Assembly (NCBI GenBank): GCA_002633025.1
Contig: NMRB01000049.1
Span: 597,844 to 661,843 of the forward strand
Source: Notospermus geniculatus
Lineage: Eukaryota; Nemertea; Pilidiophora; Heteronemertea; Lineidae
DNA length: 64,000 bases
Reading direction: 5' to 3'
The position numbers and the translations under genes are program-made. Below, one piece after another: positions 1 through 11,627 of this stretch. The notes below the pieces were generated by a model. The model saw only the letters and a program-made list of their open reading frames with translations, did not search any database and was not told the DNA's origin. Numbering within the stretch: position 1 is the first letter of the stretch; the number at the start of each line of letters is the position of its first letter.

Positions 1-482
1 CTGCACAACCTTCAGCCTTGGTCATTAAGCAACAGACCAGAGAAAATTTTTCAAAAATATATCAAGATCTCGCCAAAAAATGCATTTTTGTCCAAAACTT
101 CACCACTTCCTTGGCAACCCAGTGAACTCAATTACGAGATGCCCCCTCGCCATACTATGCAAACGGGACGCTGTATATTGTGTTTTGATGGCCGGGCATT
201 TTGAATTGAACTATGATTGAAAGCATGAAATTGATCTGTTGTGGTTGGTGTTACTCCAGCCACAGTGATTTTGAATTACAATTGGCCTGATCAGGTAGCC
301 AACATTGAATTCAGGGCATTGATTGGGGACATGTCTAAGGGACCATCTCATAGTTGGGTTCACTGGTTGCCAAGCACGTGCTGAGATTTTGGACAAAAAT
401 GCAATTTTTGGCGAGATCTTGATATATTTTGGAAAATTTTTACTGGACTGTCGCTTAATGGCCAAGGCTGAAGGTTGTGCAG
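1..482. mobile_element. Foldback MITE, left edge cut by the window
   Basis: The first about 135 bases reappear as an inverted copy at about 345-482. The outer ends pair as CTGCACAACCTTCAGCCTTG and its complement ending at 482. The arms are diverged and enclose about 210 bases. No transposase is present. The window starts inside or exactly at the left end, so a target duplication cannot be checked. Superfamily unknown. Confidence 0.75.
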
Positions 483-1929
483 GTGAAAAGTTTGATGAAA
501 ACTTAAGTTGGTGAAACCTCCAAACCACCCTGCCGTCTTTGAACTGCTAGTGCTGTGAAAGACAGGGATGTTGGCCGATTTGAATAATTGAAGCGGAATG
601 TGTTAGACAGTGCATGTGGCTTTCACATGTCCAAAAATTGGGGGAAAATAATTAGTAGTTATCGAGTAAATCAAGAATATCTGGTGGGGACTTGCTTATG
701 ACTATGTACATGTACGCCGGCCTACATGTACTCATACTAAAAGCAAGGTACAAGATGAAACCAATCAAATGTTCACCACAAGGACATGTACATATGTACA
801 CTGACGTCACTGTACATGAATTTTCACTCTTAAATCAAAATTCCAGAATAAAAATCCACAAACTACATAGGTATCCATTCAAACTACACAAGGTGAATTC
901 AAAGTCATAGGGTAAATCCATCGAGGCAAGCCCTCATTAAAACTTTTTCAATTGGCAGTATATCCTCAATCTTTGATAATTCACCATCAGCGCCAAGTTC
1001 GTAGTTCGGCTTCGTATTAAACGTTAAGTTTGGCTTTAGTAGAATGGGGAAGGCCAAACTCTGGCCAACACGTGCAGACGACACCAAAGTACTGCCAACA
1101 CCGCAGCATCGGCAAGTCTGTAAAATCATCCAACTCGTAGGCCACATAACCACGGATTCTAGCTGCGGTTTCCTTTCCAAAAAAAAACAATGACGATATA
1201 CATCCAGTGGGAAGCTGATCTCAATTGGGACAACAGCCCCGGTGCCTCTCAGTCGTTTCAAAGTTGCGATTTCTTGTGCTTACAAGCATGTAGACGTATC
1301 CCATGGATGTTAATGGCAAGGACTGCATGATATCGGGTGAGATTGTGGGCATGGCTTGTGGTAATAGATTGGGCCGGCACTGTTCTGCAAGGAGTGAAGA
1401 ATGTTGTCTGTGTGTTGCGCAGATGGTGGAGTTGTCTCAAGGAGTTTCCTTGTTGCCAGCAAGGTGTCACCGCCATCTTGTGTTGCAAATGTCATGAACG
1501 TTATGTTGTCCAAGGATTGTACTCTGCTTATAAGTACAAGGAGCTGTTGCCTATCCCAAAGACGGTACTTTCGCTGCTGGCATAAAATTAGTGTCGCAAT
1601 GTAGGCACAGGTTTCTCCAAGGGATTCGTGGACAGTACTACAAACATGACAAACATGGTACGTCACGCGATATTGTATGCAGCGTGCCTTCGTCCGGCCA
1701 TGTCCAACAATGGCGAAAGGGGTTTGGGCTGGGTGCAAGTGTAGAATTGGCCATGTGGAAAATGGTTTCGATTGTGTGGGTTTATGTTCCGTTCACCTGG
1801 GGGTGCAAGTCTAAGGACAAGCTTGGTGGTGGTTTCATCTGGGAGGCTTTGAACAATGCAAAGTTGGTACATTGTATTGTGAAAACGGAGGCATTGAGGG
1901 TGTTGACTGGGTGTTATTATATGTAAGTC
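483..1929. other. No recognisable gene
   Basis: This stretch has several open frames on both strands, but none resembles a known family or has convincing splice sites. It may be diverged tail sequence of the LINE remnant that follows on the minus strand. Confidence 0.4.
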
Positions 1930-2359
1930 CTAGAATTTGTTCAAACAAAAAGGAATATAGTAGTTCCTGAGGTTCGAGGCAGGTGTTATTGAGTTCGAAT
2001 TGAACAGATGGGGTGGCAGTACCCCAGATACCATTGGTGGTTTCAGCCTCATCTTTTGCGTGGAAGATGCGGGAGGTGATGCTGGTGTCATTTTTGTGCC
2101 TCGTGGTCCCAAAGAAAACGAAAAAAAAGTTTCCAGGTTTTTTGACAAACGATCCAGAGGGTTCTGTCAAAACCATGACGAGATGAACCAATGTCAGAAG
2201 TGCTAAGGACTTGATAACTGTTGCCCTGCCTAAAATTGTGAGACCCCTCCATATCCATGTATTTAACACCGTTTGAACCTTTTTAATTCCCTCATTATAA
2301 TGAGATGAGCTGTGTCCACCACTGAGGGGGTAGAATTGTCTGTGCCTTATTTGTAACAC
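1930..2359 (-). pseudogene. Non-LTR retrotransposon (L1/Tx1-like) fragment
   Basis: Minus-strand translation from about 2330 to 2200 contains WRGLTILGRATVIKSLALL. This matches the conserved segment after the RT core in L1/Tx1-type ORF2 proteins, where the family has a W-x-RGLTLxGKxxIIKSLxLSKL pattern. Downstream the similarity continues only with frame changes: two minus frames alternate between 2150 and 1930. There is no RT core, endonuclease or poly-A tail. This is a decayed remnant with no function expected. The assignment rests on one motif. Confidence 0.5.
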
Positions 2360-4568
2360 GCACCAGCACCCTCACACAACAGCTTTTCAAAAGTGTGTAT
2401 TTTCAGTACGAATAAAGATAATAACCACCTGTTTTGTCCTTGTTCGCTCTCCAACCTCGAGCGTGGATTTTGGAATGCTGGACCAGGGTAGGATGATCTC
2501 TTTTTATCTCCAACCTCAAACATCTGTTAGAGTCTGGGACAACGAATGGCATACCGGTACTTGTCTCTTATTTGTTTCCCGGGGTCTGATTTCGTCCCAA
2601 AACCTAAACGTCGTCTTCTCTCTCCAGTGGAATTCACCTTCCTCAGACAATAATCTGAACAACTGTGTAGGCCTATGTTTAAACCCGATTTGTCAAAAGG
2701 AAGTGGTCCTCCAGAAGGGATTCCTGGCTTTGACTGGCATCGGTCAATAATTTCAAGAGAGGGTTTTTATCGTCTTGTGGAGTTGGTGCAGTATCCTTCC
2801 GCTAGCACAGGCCATGCCAGTGGATCATTCCACAATTTTTGGCAAATTCCATCCTGTACCAATACGTGTCCACACCAAACACATCCTGCAAATGTTGCGG
2901 AAGTAGGACTGGGTTCTTAAATCAAAATACTTCCCGACAATGTGGGCATTTTCTGCCTTGCAAGATAAGTCGATGTCTTGGCTTTTGTCTTCTATATTGG
3001 CCCAGAAGTCTTGAAAGAGGCTTCCAGTAGAACTCTGCACAAATACCCGTTGTGAAGAAAGGGAAGTCCACATCCTTCACTTATCTTGAATTCTACCAAA
3101 GACCTCAACTCTTTTGGCCTCTGGGCCCAGTACTGCGACGTTCCTCGAAGAGTTGAACTCAGGTACATGATTTTCTCTCCTGTCGACTGGTGACCACTTT
3201 CAAGGCGCTCCTTGAGTTGCTTTAACTGTGAGGTTGCTTAACTGTGAAGCGTAAACTCTCAAGGGCTCTCTTCCTATGATCATATTGTGTGCCACGAATT
3301 TGAAGTAGTCGTGATTTGCGAACCTTCCATTTTGGTACCACAAGAGATGCTCTGCCCAGTCTCTAAGGGAGGAGCATGTCCGATGATGATTGTCACAGAA
3401 ATCACCTTTTCCATGCGGGAAGAGGCAAGGGAAAAAAAGGGCAAATAACTTCCTTGTGATAAATTCAGAAACTGGCGTATGAGGTGCATCACCTCTTGAT
3501 GGCCAATGAAGAATACGTATCTTCCCTTTCTTGGATTCTGTCCTGGCCCATATTATTGTGGTCCAATGCCATCTTTAACTACGGTCTCAACAGAAGCCCT
3601 GATGGCTACCGTCGGCTCTGGGAGTAGGAAGCCTGATGCAGTGGATGCGTCGTCTTCAGTCCCACCGAGGTGGGATGCACCGTCTATGAGCTTTGTCAAT
3701 TCATTTAACGTCGGACGCCGACAATGCTTGATTGGGACTGGGAGCATCCTCCAGGAGTTGGTTTCGCACTGCACTCGATAGTGTGGGTTCCGGTGACCTT
3801 ACTGAGAGCGCTAGTGGTCAACCGTGATGAGCGCCTCGCTGGATGGGAGCTGTTATTGTTCCACTGGATTCTGCTGAGGTTCCCAGGCAGATGGCTTCGC
3901 ACCGTACTTGGCAGTATGGGTTCAGGGCGAATGACCTCACTAGTAGTACTAGTGGCAGATAATGATGAGCATCTCGTTGGGGTAGGAGGTATTCTCATTC
4001 CCACTGGCCGCTGTTGAGATTCTGGCTAGGTGCCAGCCTTGATTGTCTCCGCTGAGCTTGTCGTCTGGGTGCCATACCGATCAATGTCCTCTCGAAGGCT
4101 CCAATTTCCACTTCCATCTGCGAAATCTCCCTCGAGATGTGAATGACGGCAGCATATAGGAGATCAAGGCCACCATCTGCAGCTTCCGGAGCATGTGGAC
4201 CCGGGTGTCTTCTTCATTCTTCAACTTTGTGGACTATTGGCCACTGATTGGGAAGCAACAACCAAATTCTTCGATGAACTCTTCTTTATTATGTGCACTA
4301 CTGTGTGAAACAAGTACAACAAGGTCAAGTGGTTAACACCGGGAATGTCTTTTCAAATATCACGAAGGTTGGCAGGATGGTCCCATTGCCGCAAATTGAT
4401 ATCAGAGCAGTGCTGTGCCGTGTTGTTGTGACTTCACAACGGTATTTAGGTCTTACAGTTGTTGGCATCATTCATGTCATTGTCGTCATCAGCGAAATCG
4501 TCATCTTCATCGGAAGCAACTTCACCATAATTCCCATTGCCAAAATCAATGTATCTTCGATTTGGCCT
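2360..4568. other. No recognisable gene; diverged about 115-130 bp tandem duplication near 3735-4005
   Basis: Between 3735 and 4005 two diverged units follow each other. Both contain TTCGCAC, then TGTGGGTTC or TATGGGTTC, a CTAGTGG-containing block, GATGAGC and a final TTCCACTGG or TCCCACTGG. Both strands have short open frames, but I recognise no domain. The rest of the interval gives no family match. Confidence 0.4.
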
Positions 4569-4585
4569 GAAAGAAACGGTGTACG

Positions 4586-5408
4586 GGTAAAAAAGGCACT
4601 GGTAAAAAAGGCACCGGTAAAAAAGGCACGGTAAAAAAGGCACTGGTAAAAAAGGCACTGGTAAAATAGGCAATGGTAAAAAAGGCACTGGTAAAAAAGG
4701 CACCGGTAAAAAAGGCACATAAAAATCACCGGGTAGGTAAAAAAGGCACTACTGGCTTTGTGGACTCCTTGTGCTCTTTAAAGCCAGTTTCCCCGAAACG
4801 AAAAAAAATTGATTTCGACTTAGTCACTTTTTGCAAGGCATATTGGTATTTGCATTGGTGAACTACATGTAAGGTATATTTTTTTCCCGAATTCACCATT
4901 TTCTTTAATTTTTCAAAAGGCTTATTTGTGCGTATTGATCACGTCTGGGAGGTACCCGGTACACGATGTAAGCCCCCCCCCCAACTTAGACATCTTCCCA
5001 ATCTTCTTTATCCACTGGCTGCCATGAGTAACCGCACCCAATTCAAGGGGGAGAGCTAATTCTTGGATGTCATTGCTTGAAAGAGGGAGGAAGAACCTTA
5101 AAAGGTCATGAGAAAGGCACCCAGAATAGAACAGAAAAGGCGTACAAAAAGAGCGGGAAAATGCAAACTTACAAATCCCTAACTGGGATTATCAATGGAA
5201 AATGGACAGAAATCTGCCATTAAATGAAACATGATTCCCTATTCCACCACCTCGTGCAGTTTTCTGACAAGTGTGCCTTTTTTACCTACCAGGTGATTTT
5301 TATGTGCCTTTTTTACCAGTGCCTTTTTTACCGGTGCCTTTTTTACCAGTGCCTTTTTTACCAGTGCCTTTTTTACCGTGCCTTTTTTACCAGTGCCTTT
5401 TTTACCTG
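4586..5408. repeat. Foldback element whose arms are tandem arrays of a 15-bp unit
   Basis: Left arm (4586-4760) is about ten copies of GGTAAAAAAGGCACT. Right arm (5272-5408) is the inverted array. Both arms carry a 14-bp unit (GGTAAAAAAGGCAC followed directly by GGTAAA) and the same inner junction, CACATAAAAATCACC followed by GGTAGGTAAAAAAGG. The spacer is about 520 bp. Apparent lysine-rich or phenylalanine-rich reading frames over the arrays are translations of the repeat, not genes. Confidence 0.85.
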
Positions 5409-5429
5409 GATTCGAAAGAAACACGTCCT

Positions 5430-6328
5430 CACAGGCATGCAAACGGCCCTAAAATTCCTAATTTTTTTGTGCCTTCCTAAAATTCCCTAAAATTTCAGCC
5501 TTTTTGGCCAATTTTCCTAAAATATCCTAATTTTTCTTTCGGGTAACATCCGTGCCGCGTCGCATCCACTCTGATGATGTTGAGGCACATGGCAAGATGG
5601 CAGAGACTCTACATCTGATGTCTGAAAACAGCCATTCTGTCTTGCTGATCCCATCCATATCAAAAGGTCGGGGAAAATTCACACTACCGAATGTGGCCTT
5701 TTGGTATGGAGGGATATCAGCTTCAGATGTGGTGTGTCACTTGCTTTGCATCTCAAAGGGTAAAAAGTAACTGGGTATAGTATATTGTTTCTCAAATGGT
5801 AAGCCTGTTAAAGTACTCTGCATAAGATCAAAAATAGATAAGATCTATGTAAGTACCTGAGATACAGGCCCGTTAGCATAGGGACAGGGGGCAAATGCTC
5901 CCTCCAGGCAAATTGTGCAAAAACACAATTTTTTTCAGCAAAATCAAATGGGATAAAGGATCATTATTGTTCATGTCTCAGAGTGCAGGAACTTGACCTC
6001 AAATTGCATCTCAGAGCTTCTAATTTTCAAAATTTTTATGGGGGAGGTCTCCCAGACCCCCCTCCCCACAAAACCGGCCCCCTTGGCGCCGGAAGGTGAA
6101 GGCCATGTCCGTTGAACTCATCTGCTTAAAATGCCCCTCCCCAACGAAAAAAAACTAGCTACAGCCCTGTAGTATGGAAACGTCTGAACATATTCGAATT
6201 ATGACCTTCAAATTGTCCTAAAACGTCCTAAATTTGAGCCCAATTATCCCTAAAAATCCCTAAATTTAAAAAAGAAAAATCCTAATTTTCTCCCTAAAAT
6301 GTGCCAGTTGGCTGTTTGCATGCCTGTG
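5430..6328. mobile_element. TIR element with CCCTAAAATTCCTAA-rich ends
   Basis: The ends pair as CACAGGCATGCAAAC (5430-5444) and GTTTGCATGCCTGTG (6314-6328). Inside each end are repeated CCCTAAAAT/TCCTAAATTT words, so the two subterminal regions are similar. There is no transposase. A second element (5875-6169) sits inside it. Confidence 0.6.
5875..6169. mobile_element. CAGGCCCGT(T)AGC-ended MITE, nested
   Basis: The left end is CAGGCCCGTTAGCATAG. The right end, read inverted, is CAGGGCTGTAGCTAG. The internal TTTTTATGGGGGAGG and CCCAGACCCCCC blocks resemble those in the element at 53859-54161, so these are two diverged copies of one family. The ends are hAT-like (CAGGG/CAGGC). No clear 8-bp duplication was found. 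Confidence 0.55.
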
Positions 6329-6506
6329 ACCTCAGTTTCGGGGGAAAATAAGCATGCACAGGCTATTCCGAGCAAAGTTGTAATGGTGCTAGAGATTTGG
6401 AGAATGGCAGCACCTCTACATCATTTTATAAACAGTTTATACCTGTTCAACTTGGCACACTCATACCTCCATGGCCCACTGTAATAGTGATCAAGCTGCC
6501 TACTAC

Positions 6507-6616
6507 TTGCCTTCTTGTTCTTTTCCCTGACTGAGCCACTGAATCATCATCTGTGCTGTTTAGGTCCGACGTGTCCTGCAACTGACTGCATTTACGGTTT
6601 GCTTTGTTGTAATAAT
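6507..6616 (-). CDS. Exon-like block, DTSDL motif (BEN-gene type), second exon
   Basis: The acceptor TTTTTTTCTTTTCCAG precedes the block and a GTAGTAGG donor follows. The translated exon reads DYYNKANRKCSQLQDTSDLN and continues with an acidic STDDDS run and KRTRR. From memory, a Y-x-KARKK...DTSDL-acidic-basic linker follows the YAVVEF-type N-terminal domain in many uncharacterised animal proteins that end in a BEN domain. Its position one intron downstream of 6868-7084 fits that order. It is a linker with no predicted enzymatic role. The following exon was not found in the window. Confidence 0.55.
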
Positions 6617-6867
6617 CTGGAAAAGAAAAAAAGTTGTGCACCACATGAACCTAATTGGATAAATCATGTATTCAGCATGTCATGTAGGTATCAGCAAGAC
6701 GCCCCGCCTGACACTTTCGCACATACCGGTTCTTATACTCAAGGAAGGCCCAAGTTTGACAAACGAAAGCCACAAAAGCCCATTGCAATAAACTCAATAT
6801 CATAGGCGATTATGAAACAGCAGGCTAGGCAGGAATGACTGAAAATGACCGAAGGAAAAATGCTTAC

Positions 6868-7084
6868 CAGTTGTGTACAGTATACGGTCTGATCCCATTG
6901 GCTCCATGATCCAGCGGGGGTGGCACCCTCAATCACCAGCTTCTTTATTTTTTCCTGGCTCCGACATGGTGGCCAGTGCACCATGCATTTGTCAAGCCGC
7001 TTATAATTATGAATCCAATTGGAATATACAATTTCGACCTCCTTCGGGTCCATTGTAAAAAACTCAACCACAGCATATTTTTCA
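6868..7084 (-). CDS. Exon-like block, YAVVEF-type N-terminal domain
   Basis: A CTTCTTCAATTAG acceptor opens and a CTG/GTAAGC donor closes this 217-bp block in frame. The protein starts EKYAVVEFFTMDPKEVEIV, then has a SNWI motif, MVHWPPCRSQEKI and a GSWSQWD stretch. This order (YAVVEF, VxxxWI, WPP-[FY]KS-x-KI, W-x-x-Y/W) matches, from memory, the N-terminal domain of BEN-domain-associated uncharacterised proteins. No stop codons interrupt it. It lies upstream of 6507-6616 on the same strand, consistent with one gene. Function is unknown; a chromatin or DNA-binding context is inferred only from the family. Confidence 0.6.
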
Positions 7085-7492
7085 CTAATTGAAGAAGCAA
7101 TTGATAAAAAACACAAAAACCCAAAATCATTGTGAAGTTTACCAACCTGAGTGATAGTATTGATATCAGCCATAAGTGCGGAATAAAAAAAAAGTTCAAT
7201 GAAACGGATCCAGTCAGCCCATGCTGGCATATCATGCCAGACACATAGGCCTATGCACAGATGTGGGTTTTTCGAAGGGTGGGCAAGGCGCAACTAAAGC
7301 CTAGGTCACATAATATCCACCAGGCCCCGTACGATTTTCCCCACCCTGCGGCTTGCCGTGGATTTCAGAGACCGTACGGGTATATGAGATATATGAGATG
7401 TTGGTGCAAACTGCGTTAAGAAGTGAAGTTTCGAAACTACTGAAATGTCAACGTCTTGGGAAGCAAGAGGGTAGGTAAAGAAGTTGTCCTCC

Positions 7493-7629
7493 CTATATTC
7501 CTGTACTGGACCTCTCAAAAACTATGTACTCAGTATCACCACTATTTTTGTACCGGTAGTTTATTTTTTGTACGAGTTCCTCCCAATCTTCCTCCTCATT
7601 TTTGCTCGGGAAGAGTTTGAATACATGAG
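7493..7629 (-). CDS. Terminal exon of a BEN-domain gene
   Basis: The acceptor TTGTCTTTTCCAG precedes the block, and it ends at a TAG stop (7493-7495). The frame reads HVFKLFPSKNEEEDWEELVQ and continues KINYRYKN. This resembles the C-terminal helix of BEN domains (V-x-x-FP...W...I-x-KIN). The upstream partner is the exon at 8099-8309. Joining the two at their canonical sites gives a one-base phase mismatch: the first leaves two bases while this frame needs one. So either a base is missing or the gene is broken. Confidence 0.5.
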
Positions 7630-8098
7630 CTGGAAAAGACAATAAAGGTATTAAGCTTAATTTCTAATTCATGATTACTGGAGAATCACTTAAAAAGCAG
7701 AATGGTCTGTAATCTTAAATATATGAAATTAGGAGCACATGATTCTTGCACCAAACCAGTACAGCATCAGAGGAATGTTCATCACTTGATGTTCATCACA
7801 GCTATAATGTTGAACATTTACACAGAATTTTCGTGGTACAAGTCATGCTTATTCTATGAACTATAGATGTGTGCCGAAAATTGCGTACCATGTTTGCATG
7901 AGTGACGTGACGTTATTGTGCATCCTACGCATGCTGATGTATTTGTGACATCAGTGACGCTGTATAAACCTGGTCTGCCATACTGCAATTTAAGGTACAT
8001 AGCTATACCGAAATTCAAGAACTATGTCTGAGATATTGGAAACGGTTCGTGCAGCTTGCCAAGAAATAAATCACCAACCAAAGAATTAGCCTACTTAC

Positions 8099-8309
8099 AT
8101 CGCAATGCTTTCCTCACGGAACGGTTCATTAGGAACCTTTTCTTTCGCCTTCCCATACATCGACATTTTGGTGCACTCTTCTTCCATAAGTACTAACTCT
8201 ATCAGCGATAAAGCGAGTTTTATTCTTGTAGAACTTGTGCTCTCTCGGAGCAGTAATCCCTCTTTCCAAACTCGAACCCCAAGGCGATGCTCACCAAGAA
8301 ATACACGCC
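8099..8309 (-). CDS. BEN-domain exon
   Basis: An excellent acceptor (CCTGTTCTTTTCAG) and a GTAAGTAG donor flank a 211-bp open block. The protein begins RVFLGEHRLGVRVWKEGLLL, then has an S/T segment, a leucine-rich helix (LALSLIELVLMEEE) and MYGKAKEKVPNEPF. A start like V-x-LG-x-x-x-L-x-x-x-VW, a hydrophobic helix and a basic loop is the layout of BEN domains, small DNA- and protein-binding modules of chromatin factors. No N-terminal exons for this gene were found upstream. The second gene-like set at 6507-7084 lies downstream on the same strand, suggesting a tandem family. Confidence 0.5.
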
Positions 8310-10961
8310 CTGAAAAGAACAGGCAATTGCGTAATGTATAGAACCATAGAACCACACATTATAGCATTATCCTGTATCGATGTTCGGTGAATCCTCTTGG
8401 GGAATCCCCAATGCTGTGCGTAGTCTTGTGCAGCCAGCCGTTTCGTTCCACAGTAGTGCAAAAACGGATTCCCATATTTGAAACAGCGCCTGGGTGACCG
8501 AGACAATGCTCGCCGATTATAACCCACCTGTATATACTGTGCGGCTTTAAAGCCAGACACCATAGACAGATGGGTCAATCTACAGAAAGTTACCATTTCT
8601 AAAGGAGCAATCCAAGACCAATGTACAGAAATAGAACTACTTTTATTGACTGAAATAACAAATGCAATACAATTTCGAGTAAAAAAATAATATTTGGCAA
8701 ACACTAGCACGTGTAAGTCCTAAATATTTTGCCATGCATATGTTGGAAGTTGTTGGGTTTTGGTCATTGTTGTAACGGGACAAAGCCAGGTCAAATACAG
8801 TATCAGGTTTTCATAGCAAGCAGAAGTTTTACAAGCCAAAATGTTTGGTTTTGGTCCTATTTCTAATATATCACAACGATGAACCATGAACAAAAACCTA
8901 CTTACGTCTCGAAAAGAATCATACTTCAGGTCAAGCCTCAGAATTAATTACCATGCGTATGCTGAAAGGTTCCAACAATTAGAGCAGATGAAGCCTGAAC
9001 AAAACCTCTCTTAATGCATATATTAACACTTGACTATACTGCTGTAATTACATGGCAATTTCATTTGAATTATAAATGTTGTGTCTGTAAGGTTTGGGTT
9101 TATGCACTGTTACACCAATGACACCAACGTTATGCCAATGACTTATTGTTACACCAATGACCACAAATGATCATTTTTTTATTAGTAGAACTCACACCTC
9201 ATTCAAAAACATGTTAAGCCAGAATATAAACCTGTCTAGTGTATATTTTGGTCAGTTGTTCCATTTTTTGTTCAAATGGCATCAAACATTTATATGTATA
9301 GGCCTGTAACATCTTCATAAACTGTGTAACAAACGTACGTACATGAACAGGTTTTCTGAGCAACAGTTCCAGTTGTTCAGAAAGTATGTTAAAGTAAAAT
9401 AAAAAAAATATTCACACAGCAGTATTCAGTTTGACCTTTGGGGAATCCTGTGCTAAAAAGGAAGATTGTCTAAAACGAACATCAACATGTCACATGAACG
9501 TTAAAACTTTCAACATTCAAACATAAAAATGATTCGAAAACATCAGCAGTTTCTGTTTTTAGCAACCAGTGCTAAAGACATTCAGGCAAATCTTGTCTAC
9601 AGGTTGCCAGAGAGATGATTGGTAAAAAATGAAGGAAACCACCAAAGTTATTCATTCAGTAGGCCTAGTTTTCCTACATGAGCCAACATGAATTATATGG
9701 CAGTGCATGAAATGAAAAATAAGTGCAAGAGCTAAAAAAACCTCTTGCTAAATTACTTAGGAGAGCCAATAGCTCTCCTAAAATAACTCCCATAGCGGAA
9801 GCTAGGGGAGCCAACCCTAAGAAATTCCTGTTATTAGGCAATAGTCTTCTATGGGAAGCCTGTTTTGTAAAGTTTTTGAGGGGCATCAATGCCAACAAGT
9901 AGGGCGCATAGGCCAACTCCTACATGTCCCCTGTGGTTGCCAGGGCAGGGGGTCTGTTTGTGACATGGTTTTGGAGACTAATCGTTAGAAACCACGAAAC
10001 CCACAGTACCATGATGTTATTGATCAAAACTATCTTTACTATTCCCAACTGCAACCCTCATTTTCAACACAACACATGACCTTTTTCAACACAACACAAC
10101 ATCCCATGCCTAAACCAATTACTGACTCTAACATTCATTCAATCGCTAAATAATATGCCCTGCTTTTCCATGAGGTGTACAATGCACCACAGTAATGCTC
10201 CAAAAGTGCCAAAAAGTAAGCAAAAATCTCACCCCTTGACATGAATTGAAAAGGCCTCTCAAGTGAATTCAAATTTCCCGCCTACAGCAGTATATTAAAG
10301 CAGGTAATTTTCTGATTGGCTGTTGACATGGGGATGGTTGATATTTCTTCCCACTGTGACAGTCAAACTTACTTGATAACTTGGCCCCAAAATGGTTCTC
10401 TAAGTAAAAAGCTTGCAATAAAATCAGCAGAATATTGAACAAAAGACACAATTTGAGCCTCTCATAGTGTCCATCATAGCTTATTTCTGCTCATTAGGCA
10501 TGTTAGGTCAGACTAGCTGACCAGAAACATCGTAGGTACACACTCTCATCATATGGAGATCGTCTGCCTGCTGTTGGCGCGAAGCCAGATCAAGTAAATA
10601 CATGTATCTCTTCGTAGAAATGACCAACACGGGCAAACTTTATGTCATTGGAAAGGAAATTTTATCAGGAATCCAACCAAACAGTTTTTGAGGCGATTTC
10701 TTTCAATCCCAGAGAAAAAAAACCAAAAGTTCACGACGTTGTGAAAGTCATGAAAGGTATCATGCGCAGTTACACAGTGTATTATACACTGTATACACAT
10801 ACCGACTTCGGCAGCCAGGTTTGCTGAGTTACGCACGGACTTTTTATCACTTTTTGCTACGGGCGCTTAAAATCGAGCTTCTCATAAAAAATTTGCGAGC
10901 GTCTACGGGCGCAAGCGTTATAACGCCCGTCTCATTTCATGCACTGATATGGGATAAACCC
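8310..10961. other. Intergenic or intronic AT-rich DNA
   Basis: I see no convincing exon. There is a small cluster of ACACCAATGAC-type words near 9108-9165. A short region near 10855-10935 has the inverted words ACGGGCG and CGCCCGT and may be a degenerate small TIR element. Confidence 0.4.
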
Positions 10962-11627
10962 TCACTCAAGATACTGATCTTCTATCTCTCTCCATATATC
11001 CTGATTAACAGAGAAATGAGGCCTTCTACCATCATTATAAACTGGTTCATGAATCAAACACAAGACTTCTTCCTGTGAATACATGCAGATGTCTTTTCTT
11101 GGACCTGGCCAGTAAAACCTATTTCTGCCTGTTGACTTCATACAATCCACTACAATATCGCCACTTTCTGTAACGTTTCTGATCCGGCCAGGATATAGCT
11201 TGTCATCATAAATGACAACACAGAACCCATTCTCGTGTTCAACGGCTCCATCACAGAATTTTTCATACTGTACTCTTAAAATTCCTAATGCAAAGAAGCC
11301 ATGTGTAACACGAATATTGACAAGGAACTCTCCTCCTTCAATATATGGTGAAGACTTCCACTTGATAGTGCATGAAGGCTCTACCCCACCATGACATTTA
11401 AATTTACATACTCCAACATGACCCTCCAGCTCTACTCCATTTAGATGCAATTCATGGCCACACTTTTTGGCATGTTCTGCAACCCTCTCTACAAGGTTCT
11501 CCAGGCTAGATTGAGTGACCATCCAGATAGTTTGTTCAGTGTCATCTCTTTCACACAAATGGTACGAACTATTCCTTTTAGCAGCGCTTGCGTCAGTAGG
11601 GTTTTGGTGTGTCGAAGCCTTGTCACC
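10962..11627 (-). CDS. Terminal-exon-like ORF of a recurrent uncharacterised family
   Basis: An open frame of about 220 codons ends at TGA. It contains paired cysteines and histidines (AEHAKKCGHELHLNG), then KFKCHGG, KWKSSPY, a NIRVTHGFFALGI segment and VQYEKFCDGAV. The C-terminal part has CVVIYDDKLYPGRI, DCMKSTGRNRFYWP and VLCLIHEP. From memory, similar proteins are scattered in many copies in invertebrate and fish genomes and often sit with transposons, so this may be mobile-element-associated rather than host. The apparent start overlaps the CGTATGCATAAA terminus of a MITE at about 11628-11650, so the true N-terminus is probably cut off there. The remaining frame has no internal stops. Confidence 0.5.
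   Translation of the reverse strand, partial: GDKASTHQNPTDASAAKRNSSYHLCERDDTEQTIWMVTQSSLENLVERVAEHAKKCGHELHLNGVELEGHVGVCKFKCHGGVEPSCTIKWKSSPYIEGGEFLVNIRVTHGFFALGILRVQYEKFCDGAVEHENGFCVVIYDDKLYPGRIRNVTESGDIVVDCMKSTGRNRFYWPGPRKDICMYSQEEVLCLIHEPVYNDGRRPHFSVNQDIWREIEDQYLE

Noticed and set aside
4586-5408. CRISPR-like array
   Set aside because: The repeats are adjacent without unique spacers, in inverted arms, in a eukaryotic genome.
4293-5490. Lysine-rich and phenylalanine-rich frames (KKAPVKKA, CLFYQCLFY)
   Set aside because: They are six-frame translations of the 15-bp array in both orientations, not proteins.
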